Assembly (NCBI GenBank): GCA_003260075.1
Contig: QLIY01000340.1
Span: forward strand, 61,906-125,905
Source of the DNA: Phallusia mammillata
Taxonomy: Eukaryota > Chordata > Ascidiacea > Phlebobranchia > Ascidiidae
Reading direction: 5' to 3'
DNA length: 64,000 nt
The position numbers and the translations under genes were made by a program. Under the pieces are notes generated by a model. That model made no database searches and had not been told where the DNA came from. It worked only from the letters and a program-made list of their open reading frames with translations. Positions 49,636-61,267 of this stretch are shown one piece after another (the first letter of the stretch is position 1; each line of letters starts with the position of its first letter).

Positions 49636-50611
49636 AAGATAAAAATGAAATTCTTCCGAGAATTGAGCAAAATGTTTCACTAGTTTTTGGTAAATCTCTT
49701 AAGTTGTTATACTATACGTAACAAATATAAGCTAAATCGGCGTTTTCCCACCGGTGGATCATACAGCAGTTACTGCAAATAGCCTATATGCACCAAATGT
49801 TACGTAACAATGCCCTTTGTCTAGTAAACAATTGTTTTTTGCGAAAGTCAGTGTTGCGTTGAAACTCTGTATGTTACAGAAAATAAATTTATTGATTCAT
49901 TTGGAAGAATTTTGAATTTATTGTGCACATAAAAAAAGTTATGTGGCCCTCGCTTGAGGTCCAGAATTCGTTATACGGCCCACCGACGAAAACTGTTGCA
50001 CACCCCTGTTGTAAAGCATTGTACTTAAAACGTAACAGAACGAACCAGTTCCTAACTTTCTGTAAAACTGTGTTTGGTACCCAGTGGCAAATGAAACGAT
50101 TGTAACATCGATCGAAACATAGCGATACAAGCTACTAAAATTTTGCGTGTTAAAAAAATGTTTATTTAATGCCGGTCAACAAAGTGTTGTCTAACCTACA
50201 TATAGTCTGTGTAACCTAAAAAATTATGACAACTATAAGTTATTAATCAAGCATATCCTGGGAGTAAAAAACCTTCCATCGGCCAAAGCTGGTGGCCGTA
50301 ACGTTTAATGACTATTTATGGTGCCGATTTAATGGGAAAAACAAGTAAATTTGTTAAATATTGTCCACCAGACCGTTACCATGGTAGTTCACTTAAAAAC
50401 CTAAGTTATATACTTTGTTTAGTAACAAAATGCTCTAGTCTAAATTAACGAAACGCAATTTATTTCATAGTTTGCTTACTCTACATTAAACTTTTGTCCA
50501 GTCAACTAGAATTTAAAAAAAAATGGTCGGAATTGACTTCGCACACGTAAATAACTCTTTGAGGCTAGAATTAAAACTAGATGTTTATCTTTATGAGCCT
50601 TGGGGGGGGGG
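49517..50611. mobile_element. transposon insertion inside B1 exon 3
   Basis: Flanked by the perfect 8-bp duplication gtttaaac at 49509-49516 and 50612-50619. Removing the insert and one repeat restores the 197-nt exon length of the other copies. It starts CAGGGGCGTGCAAC, and an inverted GTTGCACACCCCTG ends at 50008. The remaining 600 bp up to a G10 run abutting the right duplication are unassigned, so the insert may be compound or its right end replaced by G. A 93-nt G run lies at 49542. Confidence 0.88.
49542..49634 (+). repeat. pure G run, 93 nt
   Basis: The longest homopolymer in the window, 25 nt inside the left end of the exon 3 insertion. Gly-rich frames across it are not proteins. Confidence 0.95.
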
Positions 50612-50792
50612 GTTTAAACGCTTTCGGGTTTTTGGATCTTGGCAAAAGTTCCAAATGGACCGGAAACATGGGCCTGCATGATCAAATTATGGCACTAAAG
50701 TGAGTTTAGACTTTCTAAATCATGGTTCACATTGACCGTTTGTTTGTTAGGATAAGAAAACTAGTCTTATCACAAAAATTGCTTTACTTTAG

Positions 50793-51238
50793 TAGTGATG
50801 GGACGGGTACCCGGTACTCGGTACTCGGTATCGATGGTATCGAACGATTTCAGTGGTATCGATACTCGTACTCGGTATCGAAATATTTTGTCTCAGTTTT
50901 CGATACCAACGTGCGAGTACCGAAGGCCGATTTACACTATAAGAACACTGAAAACTTTGTGCCAATATATGCTTCGGACAGCACAAATTTGGGAAAAAGT
51001 TCCGCCAGGTTAGGTATTTTTTTCGCTATCGTATGGAGATTACTTTTTTCTGCATGTGTGTGTGCACGCCTGTACGCCGGCCATGGCAGATAAATTAGCA
51101 GGTGATATGCAACTAAGTACAACACTGTACTTAAGTACTCGGTAATCGTACTCGGTACTCGGTATCGAAGGTATATACATGTGGTACTCGTACTCGGTAT
51201 CGGTACTCGCTTCAAAACCTGGTATCGTCCCATCACTA
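50793..51238. mobile_element. hAT-like element in B1 intron 3, absent from B2
   Basis: Inverted ends TAGTGATGGGAC and GTCCCATCACTA and a perfect duplication tactttag (50785-50792, 51239-51246). B2 has the empty site (a single tactttag near 63740). The interior is rich in GGTACTCGGTA motifs, resembling the 1733 family. Confidence 0.93.
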
Positions 51239-53743
51239 TACTTTAGTACTTATCGGCAAATTTAGGCTTTATAGTTGCTTGTTGTCTCACTCTAAAGCCG
51301 TATACATTGATGACAAAGTTTCGCGTTTTTACGAAATCATGCACAAGTTTTAAACATTATGCATGTCGCTATTTCGCTTGTCATGTTTAAACAATCAGTA
51401 ACTTCATTTTAACATACACTACTTAGTATTTGCACAAAGAAGCGAGTAAGTGTGCTTTCAAAACTTCAATTTCTATGGATTTTACGGCACAGACAAAGTA
51501 AACTTAATTAGTATTCCGCACGTTTCAACTTCACATACTAGTTTAAATTTTTGAACTATAGTGTAATGATTTATGAAACTTGTTTCTACTATTTAATATT
51601 TATTTGTTTTTATTTTGAGTTGCTTAATTGGTTTAAATGCAAGGTATTATTTGGACTTGCCATACCTGATCTTTTTAGGTGGACTAAGGAAAATATTAGA
51701 AACTTTGGAGGCAATCCGAATAATGTGAAACTTTTTGGTGAAAGTGCGGGTGCAATTTCAGTTGGAATGCACGTCATTTCTCCAATGACACGTGGTTTGT
51801 TTCACAAAGCAATAAGTCACAGCGTAAGTAAAATTACTTCTTTTTACAAATATATATATATTTACATACTGTTTTATTAATGCAATCAATAAATATAAAC
51901 CTTGGGCGTTGTTTGAAGCACTTGTATTTGAGGATCAATCAAAAACACTTAAATCAATGCTGGATAAGTTGAAAATCACGGAAACGGAACCGAATTCCAT
52001 CATGAAAAAACTAAAGGCGCTTTCGGCTGAAGCTATCATGGATGCCCAGGATATTGTAAGTTATATGCACAGAGAGTAAACAAGTATTTGCAAAAATACG
52101 TGTTGAAGCTTGCAGCTCATGGCCTTTCATTGCTTGTTTTAGTAAAATTTATGTTTGAGCATGTCGCAAAGCAAAAAAGCAAAGGTAAAAAAAATATAAA
52201 TAACTTGTTGAAACACCCTCCAATACAATGACAATAACACCACTATAACTTAACTAGGAAATCATTGTATTACGCCAGGCCCATTAAAGGCGCAATACTG
52301 AATCAACCGGTCTCCAAATGTTTCCACATATACTAACCTGCGGTGGGATTAACCCACAAATTGAGACTTGGAAAGTTGGGCAAAAGCGGAGTCACAAGCA
52401 CTGTTGCCTGCCTCACATGCAGCACATGTCAGCTTCGTAGTAGGAAGATGTACTATGATTTACATATAAGTGTGCCGTGATTGCTGGTCTGCATCGACGC
52501 TTCAGAGCTAATCCCAGTGTTGAATTTATGTTTAGGAGAGTAACGTGTTTTTCGGCGTGACGTTCTGAAATGAGTTTCTTCCCAAACGAGTTCTTTTAAG
52601 GAAAGGAAACTTTGCTCCGGTGCCATACATTATTGGTTGCAATAACAGTGAAGGATACGGGATCATGGCAAGCGACTTTCCTCCTGGCTTTAGGGACGGA
52701 TACGACAAAAAACTTGGAGAGCAAATGGCTAAGAGAATTTTGGCTCTGTGTGTGAAGGTATACAGTACGCGATTTCGGTCTATTTGACTTCGATATATTT
52801 TTTCAGAAAATTTGACACTCTTGTAGCATTCGTACCCTGCTTTCTCCTCTTATCACACTTTCAAACTTACCACCCCCAGACACATTTACCAAAGTAAAGA
52901 AAGAGTCGTCTTTATTCATTTTAGCCCGAAAAAATCGAACAAGCATGGAAGTTGGTTGAAAAACGATTTGCCACCGTATTTCCCGCCGATGACCAATTTT
53001 GATGGAGCAAAATTGTCGGCTGTGTAATTGCTGAAATGACGTTTGTAGCGCCATCTATTGAGCAAGCAATGCCTCACGCAGGTGAACACTAGTCTATAAC
53101 TTTGCTGCGCTGAAACATTTGTGAGTGTGTTGTTGTGCCTATAGAACGATGTATATACTTCCAAGTGCAATCGATCTACTTTTTGAATGTCCCATTCGAA
53201 GCACATTGTTATGATAGTAGTAGCATCGTTTAAATTTGTTTCAGACAAAGGTCATCAAACCTATATGTTTGGATGACGCACAAAACCAGGTGTGGACACG
53301 AAGAAGAATTTAGCGGCGGTTGGAAAGGTAAAGCACCATTTTGTGAGGCTGACCATACAGATGATATTCCTTTTACATTTGGAATTCCTATGGCAAAAGG
53401 AAAGTTGGAACCCCCGGTGAAATTTAGCGACGAAGAAAAACAACTTTCTAACGACTGGATGGACTGCTTAGTCAATTTTGCCAGAAATGGGTACGTTACT
53501 AGTTGAAACATTTTTATTTTGCAAAAAGAAACGTTTATTAGAGATCTATCCGCGCGTCAAATGTAGCCCGTCACAGCGTTTTCATTGAACCAGTAAATGC
53601 TAGCTTTTTTGACACATTGAAAAGTATGACCCTTCACTTAATGCGGTCTTCTCAATGTGCACCCGATCCAAGTTAGTCACCCGCCCATATGGATTAACAA
53701 AGATAAGGAGTTTTTTTTTGTTCGTAGCTTTTTAGTCATAGAC

Positions 53744-54476
53744 CAGTGGTTCTTAATAGTGATGTACCGAATCGGCGAAATTTCGATTCGGCCGAAACCG
53801 AATATTCGGCGGTTTTGCCGAATAAATTCGGCCGAATCAACCGAATCATTTATGACGTCACGCGAAGTCGTACGGTACGCGTTTGACATGAAAACATAAG
53901 TTTATCTACCAGGCAATTAGTGCAGAATGGTTGTGTTTCGTCCTTATTTCAGTTCTGTGGGGTTTAACATTGCCTTAAGCATAATTTCCAACCCGGCAAT
54001 GAATTACTATTTAGTTGTCTGCAGTGGGGAAAACGATAATGTGGTAAAAAATATAAAAACTGACAGGATTCTCGTTGGTACTAAGCAGGAAAGACACGCT
54101 TAACGCTTTAAAAGTGTGTTCATAAAACAACTAGAGATGTACCGAATATTCGGTTTGCCGAATTTATTCGGCCGATCGGCCAGTTTTGCAAAGATTCAAA
54201 GCGTTAAACGTGTCTTTTCTGCTTAGTACCAACGAAAATCTCGCCAATCATTATATTTTTTAACACATTATCGTTTTCCCACTGCAGACAACTAATCAGT
54301 AATTCATTGTCGGGTAGGCAATCATGCTTGAGGCACTGTTAAACCCAACATAACTGAAATAAGGACAAAACACAACCATTCTGCACTAATTGCCTGGTAG
54401 ATAAACTTATGTTTTCATGTCATACGTGTGGCGTACGACTTCGCGTGACGTCATAAATGATTCGGTTGATTCGGCC

Positions 54477-54566
<90 letters not shown>
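53744..54566. mobile_element. palindromic hAT-like insertion in B1 intron 8
   Basis: It starts CAGTGGTTCTTAA after tcatagac (53736-53743), and catagac recurs at 54568-54574, reading as a target duplication. TAGTGATGTACCGAATCGG begins at 53757. Two inverted arms, 53828-54109 and 54198-54478, are close to identical and surround an 88-bp spacer that itself contains a TAGAGATGTACCGAAT end. The right terminus is a G run. Confidence 0.75.
53828..54478. repeat. long inverted repeat, about 282-bp arms
   Basis: Arms 53828-54109 and 54198-54478 are reverse complements with scattered substitutions. A transcript across them would form a long hairpin. Confidence 0.92.

Positions 54567-54567
<1 letters not shown>
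54479..54567 (+). repeat. pure G run, 89 nt
   Basis: It occupies the place where the complement of 53744-53827 (84 nt) should complete the palindrome. The similar length suggests that sequence has been replaced by G calls. Confidence 0.95.
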
Positions 54568-54569
<2 letters not shown>

Positions 54570-54840
54570 TAGACAAACAATTTTAATCGGTCTTTTTAAA
54601 CTGTCTGTACACATTTTATTAGGTAGTGATCTGCACAAGGGTGAGAATATGACAATTGAATGGCCTACGTATGAAGTCAATACTCGTCGGCACTTGGTGT
54701 TTAAAAGTCTTTTTACAGTTGATTCCAAATTGTTGTCGGATCGATATGAGTTCTGGATGGAAACGTTGCCAAATTTTCTGAAAAGCCTGGATGTTTATTT
54801 GTGTTTTTCTTATGATAAAACACAGGTAGAGTATTTTTGA

Positions 54841-55457
54841 GTATTTTTTTTTTTTTGGAACTGGAACGCATTTTTTGTATGCAATTAAACTTAATTTAAA
54901 AAAGCACGGAGTCATTACACACCAAGCTAGCAGCAGTTACTGCACCCTGTTTCGACCTGTAAGGTTTCGTCACTTCAGCTGGTGACAAGACATTACCTGC
55001 ACATGTTAGTGTAGCTAGGTTACAACACTCCTGTTTATTAAGATAAACATGCTGAAAAAGACAGGCCTAACATCTGTTCAAACCACAACTTGATACAAAC
55101 CACCAGAGGCACTGGTTCCACTGAATTTTGTTCGTCTTAAGAAGGAAAGTAGGTATACATTATCGTGTTTATTACTTATGCGCAATAAAACCCAGAGCTG
55201 CATCTGATACTGAAATAGGTCTTTTATTTCTTTAATGACTTCGATGTCATCTGAAACAAATGACACACATAGTAGTTTTGTTTATAACATTTATTTTGAG
55301 TAACTCACCCCTAAAAAAATCATGTTTCAAAATGTTTTTTTTAATTTCTAAACGTTGTGTCACTGTTTGTTAGTTATTGTCAGTCATGAGGAATGATATC
55401 TACAGTGTGAACATTATGCAAACGGTAACTTTACGTAACAGTTTAAACTCTTTACGC
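54841..55457. other. 3' flank of pseudogene B1, no gene seen
   Basis: AT-rich spacer before the next transposon and the start of unit 2. No exon or domain supported. Confidence 0.4.
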
Positions 55458-55681
55458 CAGTGGTCGGCAACCGCCGGTGCTGGTCCGCGAGGAGTTCGTT
55501 ACCGGGCCGTAAAATTTTTCAGGTTTAATGCTATAAAACATTTTGCCCATGTATCCCGGGGATGATAAACTTATTTAAGCGTTTTATTGCTAAATGTTTG
55601 CAGTTTTTTTTAAAGACCGGTCCGCGATAAAATTTGAGTTTCAAAAACGGTCCGCAGTGCAAAAAACGTTGCCGACCCCCG
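55458..55681. mobile_element. hAT-like element, CAGTGGTCGGCAAC family
   Basis: A 224-bp segment with ends CAGTGGTCGGCAAC and GTTGCCGACCCCCG and a perfect duplication ctttacgc at 55450-55457 and 55682-55689. CCGGTCCGCG-type motifs occur near both ends. Confidence 0.93.
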
Positions 55682-55692
55682 CTTTACGCTAC

Positions 55693-55870
55693 CAGTGGTG
55701 GAATTCAGCTAGTTCGCACCGGTTGTACACAACGGTCTCACGAAATTTTATGAGATCAGCGAACCGGTTAGCATTACTGGTTACTGTAATGGACTTTTTG
55801 TAACAGAACCGACTGAAAAATATGACCTTTTAGTGGAACCGGCTGACAAAAAATTTGAAGCCCACCATTG
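55693..55870. mobile_element. hAT-like element, CARTGGTGG family
   Basis: A 178-bp segment with inverted ends CAGTGGTGGAATTCA and GAAGCCCACCATTG and internal CACCGGTT/AACCGGTT motifs. No target duplication found. It lies three bases after the duplication of the neighbouring element and ten bases before unit 2 begins. Confidence 0.7.
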
Positions 55871-56788
55871 CCTTCAAGTGCAAAACGTATCGTTTTGTTT
55901 ACTGAAAAAACTATATTCTCGAGGTTTTGTCTAAGTTGACCCCTATCTATTTAATCTGCTTTAGGTTTCCACACAACCTCTTTTTGTGAGATTTGTCAAT
56001 TGTCACGTATTACCCTTTGCAACTAACCAACTATCAGCGCGGATAGAAGTTTGTTGGCAAATTGGTTACCTGGGGCATGAGTGCACCGGCGTTGATTGCA
56101 CTATCGAAAAGCTTTGCGTTGTCGGCGAAGTATTACAAGAGCTTTACTGTTAACTCTTGGCAGGCCAGTTAGCATGCATCTTTACCGTGTGTGAATTTCT
56201 GATTTAAAAGTGTCGACTGAAAATAGTAAGGTGGCTAGTATGTTTTTTGAAATTCCGCAAGTTCTTTATCGCCATTCTGGAATACATCCAACATTGACAC
56301 AAAAGCATTATGAAATTGGACTGCCAATATCCAAAGGTAGAATCGTTGTTTTTCTGGTAGATTTTTATGACTAAATTTCCAATAACATCCGGGTTTCTCA
56401 ATTTTTTATTATTATTTAGAATAATCAATAAATACATGTACCAATATATACATAAAGAAGTCATAAATAAAGCTAATTGCTGGTTTGAAGGTTTTTATGT
56501 CCATATCAAGACTGCTGTTAGGCTATATGTGCGACTACGCGTTTTACTCAACACTGATAGACATCAACTGTTTATATCGGTTTTTGTTACCGTCGTCAGC
56601 AGAGTGAACCACAATTGGTACACAAATATCGACAAACAATAGCAAATTACTTTTAAATTGGCGCATGTTTATCAGCAATCGTCATTAAACAATGTCTTCC
56701 ATTTTCATTAAACAATTTCTTCCATTTTCAGTTAAAATAACAAAACTGTCAACGTTAAAACATTGCTTAAACGGTTTACTTGGGTCAA

Positions 56789-59700
56789 CTAGCTGATGAC
56801 TCCACATAGTGTGTCCATCCAAAAATCGTAACGATCAACAATGAGTTTTTCACCCACGGAGAAGGGAATGCGCACAAGCAAATGTCGGCGATTACTCCCA
56901 TCGTACTGCGGCCATTCAGCTGCCATATCCACGCCTTTATTGGGATTGCTGAAAAAATGTGTTGGCTTATTAGTTAAGGTTTAGAAGAAAACAAAACGCC
57001 CAAGAAACATGTTTGTATGTAATATTTCTATGCTTCCCGCCATTTTCAAGTATTTACGAGTTGTACTACAATGTCACTCTGTGACGTCATAGACGATTGT
57101 ATTTTGGAAAATTAACAGGGCCATTCCACAACACAGCTTGCTGAAGAAAAGGCACATCTTAAAGTGTTAATTGTAAACTCGCGAAAAAGTTAAGTTGTGT
57201 CACCTGTGGTATGTAGTCAGTTGGTAAGTGTATAGTGATTTGTGAAAGCTACTGGTGCTGTTTTTTATTGGTTGAACTATAGCAATCTATTTCTTTGTTT
57301 TTTTGTAGCCATATCTATGTAGTATCTATGAGCCATATTGGGAAAAAACGAAAGAACTTGGTTGGGCAATTTTTTGTGTTAACTTGTATTTAAAATCCAA
57401 ACCGTAGCCTACCAACATCTGATTTCTACCAAGAAGACTAGAACATGTGTAGTTTGGGTTTCCAAGTTCTAAGAATGCTTGTTATACAATAACTGAAAAA
57501 GTTGACAGCCGCGTTTTTAAAGTTTACAGCATTAGAACACTTGTTATTGTTTTTGGCCCCCAATGACATCCGTTATTTTACATATTAAATCATTGTTGCC
57601 TTGTATTGGTAGTTACTTGAACCCTTTTTTTGCGCATCAAATGACTAGTAAAAAAATTGTGTTATGAATAAGATTGGAAAAAACAAACATGAAACAAATT
57701 TGTTTTAGGGTATTGTTACAATATAACATAGGCCTATACACTAATCAATAATAAACTGACTTATTGCATGATACGTTTGTTTAGGCATAACCATACCCAG
57801 TCTGGGCAAAATTCGTGATGTAGTCTATCCACAACTTGGACAGTTCTTCTTCTTCCGTACTAAACCTGATTGGTGGGGTGATTATGCCATTTGCAAACGG
57901 TTCTCCAAACGTTAGAGAAACGTCGTCCCCATGATCAGCCTCACAAAAGTCCGGTTTTCCTTTGTAACCCCCACTAAACTCCTCTTCGTGCTGCCACCTC
58001 ATTTGATGAGTCATTAAATACATGTAAGTCTTATAACCTTTACCTGAGAGAAAATTGTTTTTTAGTTTTTTGACAAATTTAACCAATAGCATATCCTAGC
58101 AAAATAGAAATTATGTGTAGCTTTATATCGCCCGTTTGGAAATTGTAGTATCTATATTGACGTGCTATTGGAATTGGCATGTTGTTTCACGGACCCGAAA
58201 TCGTTATGCCAGATTTAAAACTGATTCGAAAACATATTTGTCAAACTTGAAGCGACACGCTCAGTTTACAGCATGGCAGTCAGCGTTTGGAAAAACAAAG
58301 GTTTGTAAGTTCACTTCATTTTATACACGGTATGTTTAAGTTAGGTTTATAAAGTTCTTTATAGCATTTTTGCACGTATCCTCGTAAGCAAAAACGCAGT
58401 AAGTAACGAGTGAAGTTAGGGTCAAGAAAGAGTTTGCAATGTTATGCGGTTTCTGTTGGCAGTACAGAAATCATCTTCAATGTTTAATGTTTAACGAAAC
58501 AACCACACCTGCATGGGCTTGGGATTGTTGAACGGCCGGTGTCACAAACCAAGTCTCCGCGATAATGGAACCAAGTATTTTACTCCACCTCTGCTTGTCA
58601 TCAGCTGGAAATACACTCTCAAACTTTTTCTCAATTTTTTGCCAAGCTGATCGAATTTTGTCTGGCTGAAAACAAAACATCAAGCAGATGTATAATATTG
58701 CTTAAAGAATCGGCAAAGTCTTACACAACGTCTAGTTCAGTGGTTCTCAAACTTTTTTATTGTCGGGGCCAAATGGTATTTTTTAAGTGTGTAGGGAGCC
58801 GCAAAAAAAACGAAACTTTGAGAAAATCAATAAAGAAGATGACTTTGAAAGCTAAAATAGCAATGTTTGGTGGTTTTCTGAGGTCTGATGCGAGCCGCAA
58901 TGTAGTTGGGAGCCGCATGCGGCCCCGAAACCCGAGTTTGAGAACCACTGGTCCAGTTTCACCAAATTTCTAATTTACTATGGTAAAATCAGCGTAATCC
59001 CAAACGGCTGTGAAAAGCACTGCTTACCTCTAAAGTGAGAGCTAACATTCCATGACAAAGTTCGATCGCTGTTTTTCTGTCATATCCTTCAGCAAATCCT
59101 GGTGGGAAGTCTTCACTGAGGAGACCATATCCTTCTGTGTTGTTACAACCAATTATGTAGGGGACGGGAGCAAAGTCTCCTTTCTGAAGAAGAGCGTTAG
59201 GCGTCTCCGGAAGAAAATCGTCACCAGCAGTAGGGGAAAATATCTGGTACTTTTGCTTAATAGAAAACATAAAGTTTATGCTCAATCTTTACATCTTTTC
59301 CAAGAAGTTTTGTACAAAATTAGGCTTTTACCGCATCCAAACTGCTGAGAACTTTTTCTGCTGGCAGCGCCTTTAGTTTCTGCATAATAGCCTCGGGTTC
59401 CGAGTCGGTGATGCCAAGATTTTCTAACATAAGTTTCAATGTCGCGGACTGGTCCTTCTTTAACACTACGGAACAAAAGATATATTTTGTCAAATGATCA
59501 TTTGATACAGAACGTTTTTATCATTATCGAAGTTTAAATAAGTTACATTTGATGTAATAGAAGACTTCATAATGTAAGGCTTGGGCAAAGCATTTTAAAA
59601 TATTATTCGACTGTGTCACTTACTAGGCAAGTTCGCGTTTCCACTGTGACTTATTGCCTTGTGAAACAAACCGCGCGACATGGGGGAAACAACGTGAAGC

Positions 59701-60981
59701 CCAACCGAGATTGCGCCAGCACTTTCCCCGAAAATCGTTACATTATCGGGATTGCCGCCAAAGTTTCTGATGTGTTCCTTTGTCCACCTTTATGCAGGAA
59801 TATGGTAAATGTATGTCGTTTTTTATGCTGATTTAGAAACCAGTCTAGTGCAGACAAGTTGAAAAGTCACTAACCGATTTTGTTTTCACAAAATGTTGTA
59901 AATGTGTCATCTATTTACCTCATTGCCATGACCTGGTCCTTGAGCCCCATGTTTCCTTTCCATTTTGTGTCTTTTCCCAGGTCAAAAAAGCCAAAGATGT
60001 TAACCCGGTAATTGGGCACAACCAACACGACATCTTTCATTCCACATAGCACTTGTCCATTGTAATAAGGGCTACCACCCATTACAAAACCGCCGCCGTA
60101 TATCCAAAACAACACCTGAATATCAACACGTTTCAGTTGAAATAAAAATACAGCATGTATATTGGAAGTTTTGTTAGGTTTACGTTAATAAAAAGCACAG
60201 AACTGCTTTTTGTACAGATACAAGTATAAAAACACAAGGCTATTAGGCGAACGGTAAGCGGAAAATCTCTTACTGGTAAGTTTGCGGTTTTGCTTGCATT
60301 GGGTGTAAACACGTTCAAGTACAGGCAATCTTCGCTAAATAGTTTCAGCTCTTCGTTTGAAACTTTTATAGTAGCTAGGCTATTAAATATTCTATCCACC
60401 ATTTTGTGGTCCTGCATTGGACTTGGTATGCTTTGTGTTCCATCCAAAACGCCATCCCATTTCTCAGCCCTAAATGTTTAGAAAAGTTCATTAAATGCTT
60501 AATTTATTTCGACAAAAAATTGGCTAATCCTGTAACCACGTCAATGAGAAGTGATTTTGAAACCTTAAATCCCATGTTTCGTTGGTTTATTGTGTGGTTG
60601 CCGTTGATATTTAAGAAAATGAGTACATTGAATATTGTGACCAAGAGTAAACGGCGTTAGTCACAAAATTACCAGATGAACAACATTACTTTGTTTCCAT
60701 ATGGAGCCTACATTGATTCAACGTAATGCTTACATAGCGAGATTATTTACTTTTATGGTCAAATTACGTTTTTTGCCCCGTTTGCGAAGTAACCTTTATT
60801 ATAATTTAAGATTTTCCATTTACTTTTGAGGTGGTTCAAACCGTAGTTCACCCAATGGAGGTTTAGCAAACGGAATTCGGGAGTACTGAAATACAGCTTG
60901 TGCGCCTCTGCATTTCGCTTTGGGCAAAACCAAGCCTTTCACTTTTCCCAGACTTGTTTCGACGACAGGACAGTCTCCCAT
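56789..60981 (-). CDS. cholinesterase/carboxylesterase-like serine hydrolase, copy A2
   Basis: Nine exons join in frame to 544 aa: 60824-60981, 60274-60469, 59919-60115, 59624-59787, 59332-59465, 59028-59249, 58509-58665, 57797-58043, 56789-56948. Exon lengths equal those of A1, except exon 7, which is three bases longer and has IEKKFE in place of the APPPE created by the C run in A1. Catalytic residues are Ser206 (GESAGAIS), Glu322 (NNTEGYG) and His447 (EADHGDD); the oxyanion motif is YGGGF. No signal peptide, so it is probably intracellular. The C-terminus differs from A1 (LCGVIS against VCGIKI), the main divergence in the last exon. Predicted ester hydrolase of unknown substrate. Its divergent partner is B2. 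Confidence 0.93.
58738..58950. mobile_element. hAT-like element in A2 intron 6, absent from A1
   Basis: A 213-bp segment with ends CAGTGGTTCTCAAAC and GTTTGAGAACCACTG and duplication gtctagtt/gtccagtt. A1 has uninterrupted sequence at the same place (about 45505-45525). It shares internal GGGAGCCGCA blocks with 19476-19692. Confidence 0.92.
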
Positions 60982-61267
60982 AATAAACTCTTATTCTATA
61001 CTTATATCTAGATTTTTGCGCAGATTTTTATTTAAGCTAAAAGATTTAGCAAAGCACAATTAAAGTTTATTATTCCTAAATCTAGTTTTTTATTCGACTT
61101 TTTTATCCCATCTACTGCTATATCGAATGTATTTTCTACTACTGGCTGTGGACAACACAATGTCCGGTTTCTTTGGACTCTCCGTACCACAAAACTCTTG
61201 TCACCACGCCTGTTCCGACTTATTTGCCTTGCTTGTGCGCGGCACACGTGAACATACAATCATAGAG

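Larger units (their letters stand above)
48520..54840 (+). pseudogene. esterase pseudogene, copy B1
   Basis: Eight of nine exons can be placed fully or in part: 48520-48677, 49063-49258, 49400-49516 plus 50620-50699, 51679-51823, about 51928-52055, to 52757, 52925-53081, 53245-53490, 54623-54840. Exons 1-3, 7 and 8 match intact copies in length apart from the lesions. Lesions: a 1.1-kb insertion splits exon 3; exon 4 is 19 nt shorter than in A1/A2, so its phase does not fit exon 5; the start of exon 6 is garbled with a TGA; exon 7 has TGA at 53000-53002; exon 8 lacks one base near 53270, giving a frameshift. The active-site region [12 protein letters not shown] survives. It is a recent pseudogene, since most of the sequence is still clearly alignable. 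An expressed truncated product from exons 1-3 is conceivable. Confidence 0.9.
41120..55880. repeat. tandem segmental duplication, unit 1
   Basis: Sequence from about 41120 onward is collinear with 55881 onward: the flank before the - strand esterase, all nine of its exons and most introns, the divergent spacer, and the start of the + strand esterase. The unit is about 14.8 kb including unit-specific transposons. Identity is highest in exons. Confidence 0.9.

Noticed and set aside
49082..49683. Open frames with long poly-Gly or poly-Pro tracts over the G run
   Set aside because: They exist only because GGG/CCC has no stops. The true exons around them end at 49258 and 49516.
54420..54840. Poly-Gly/poly-Pro frames at the 89-nt G run
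   Set aside because: Same homopolymer effect; the only coding part is exon 9 of the pseudogene from 54623.
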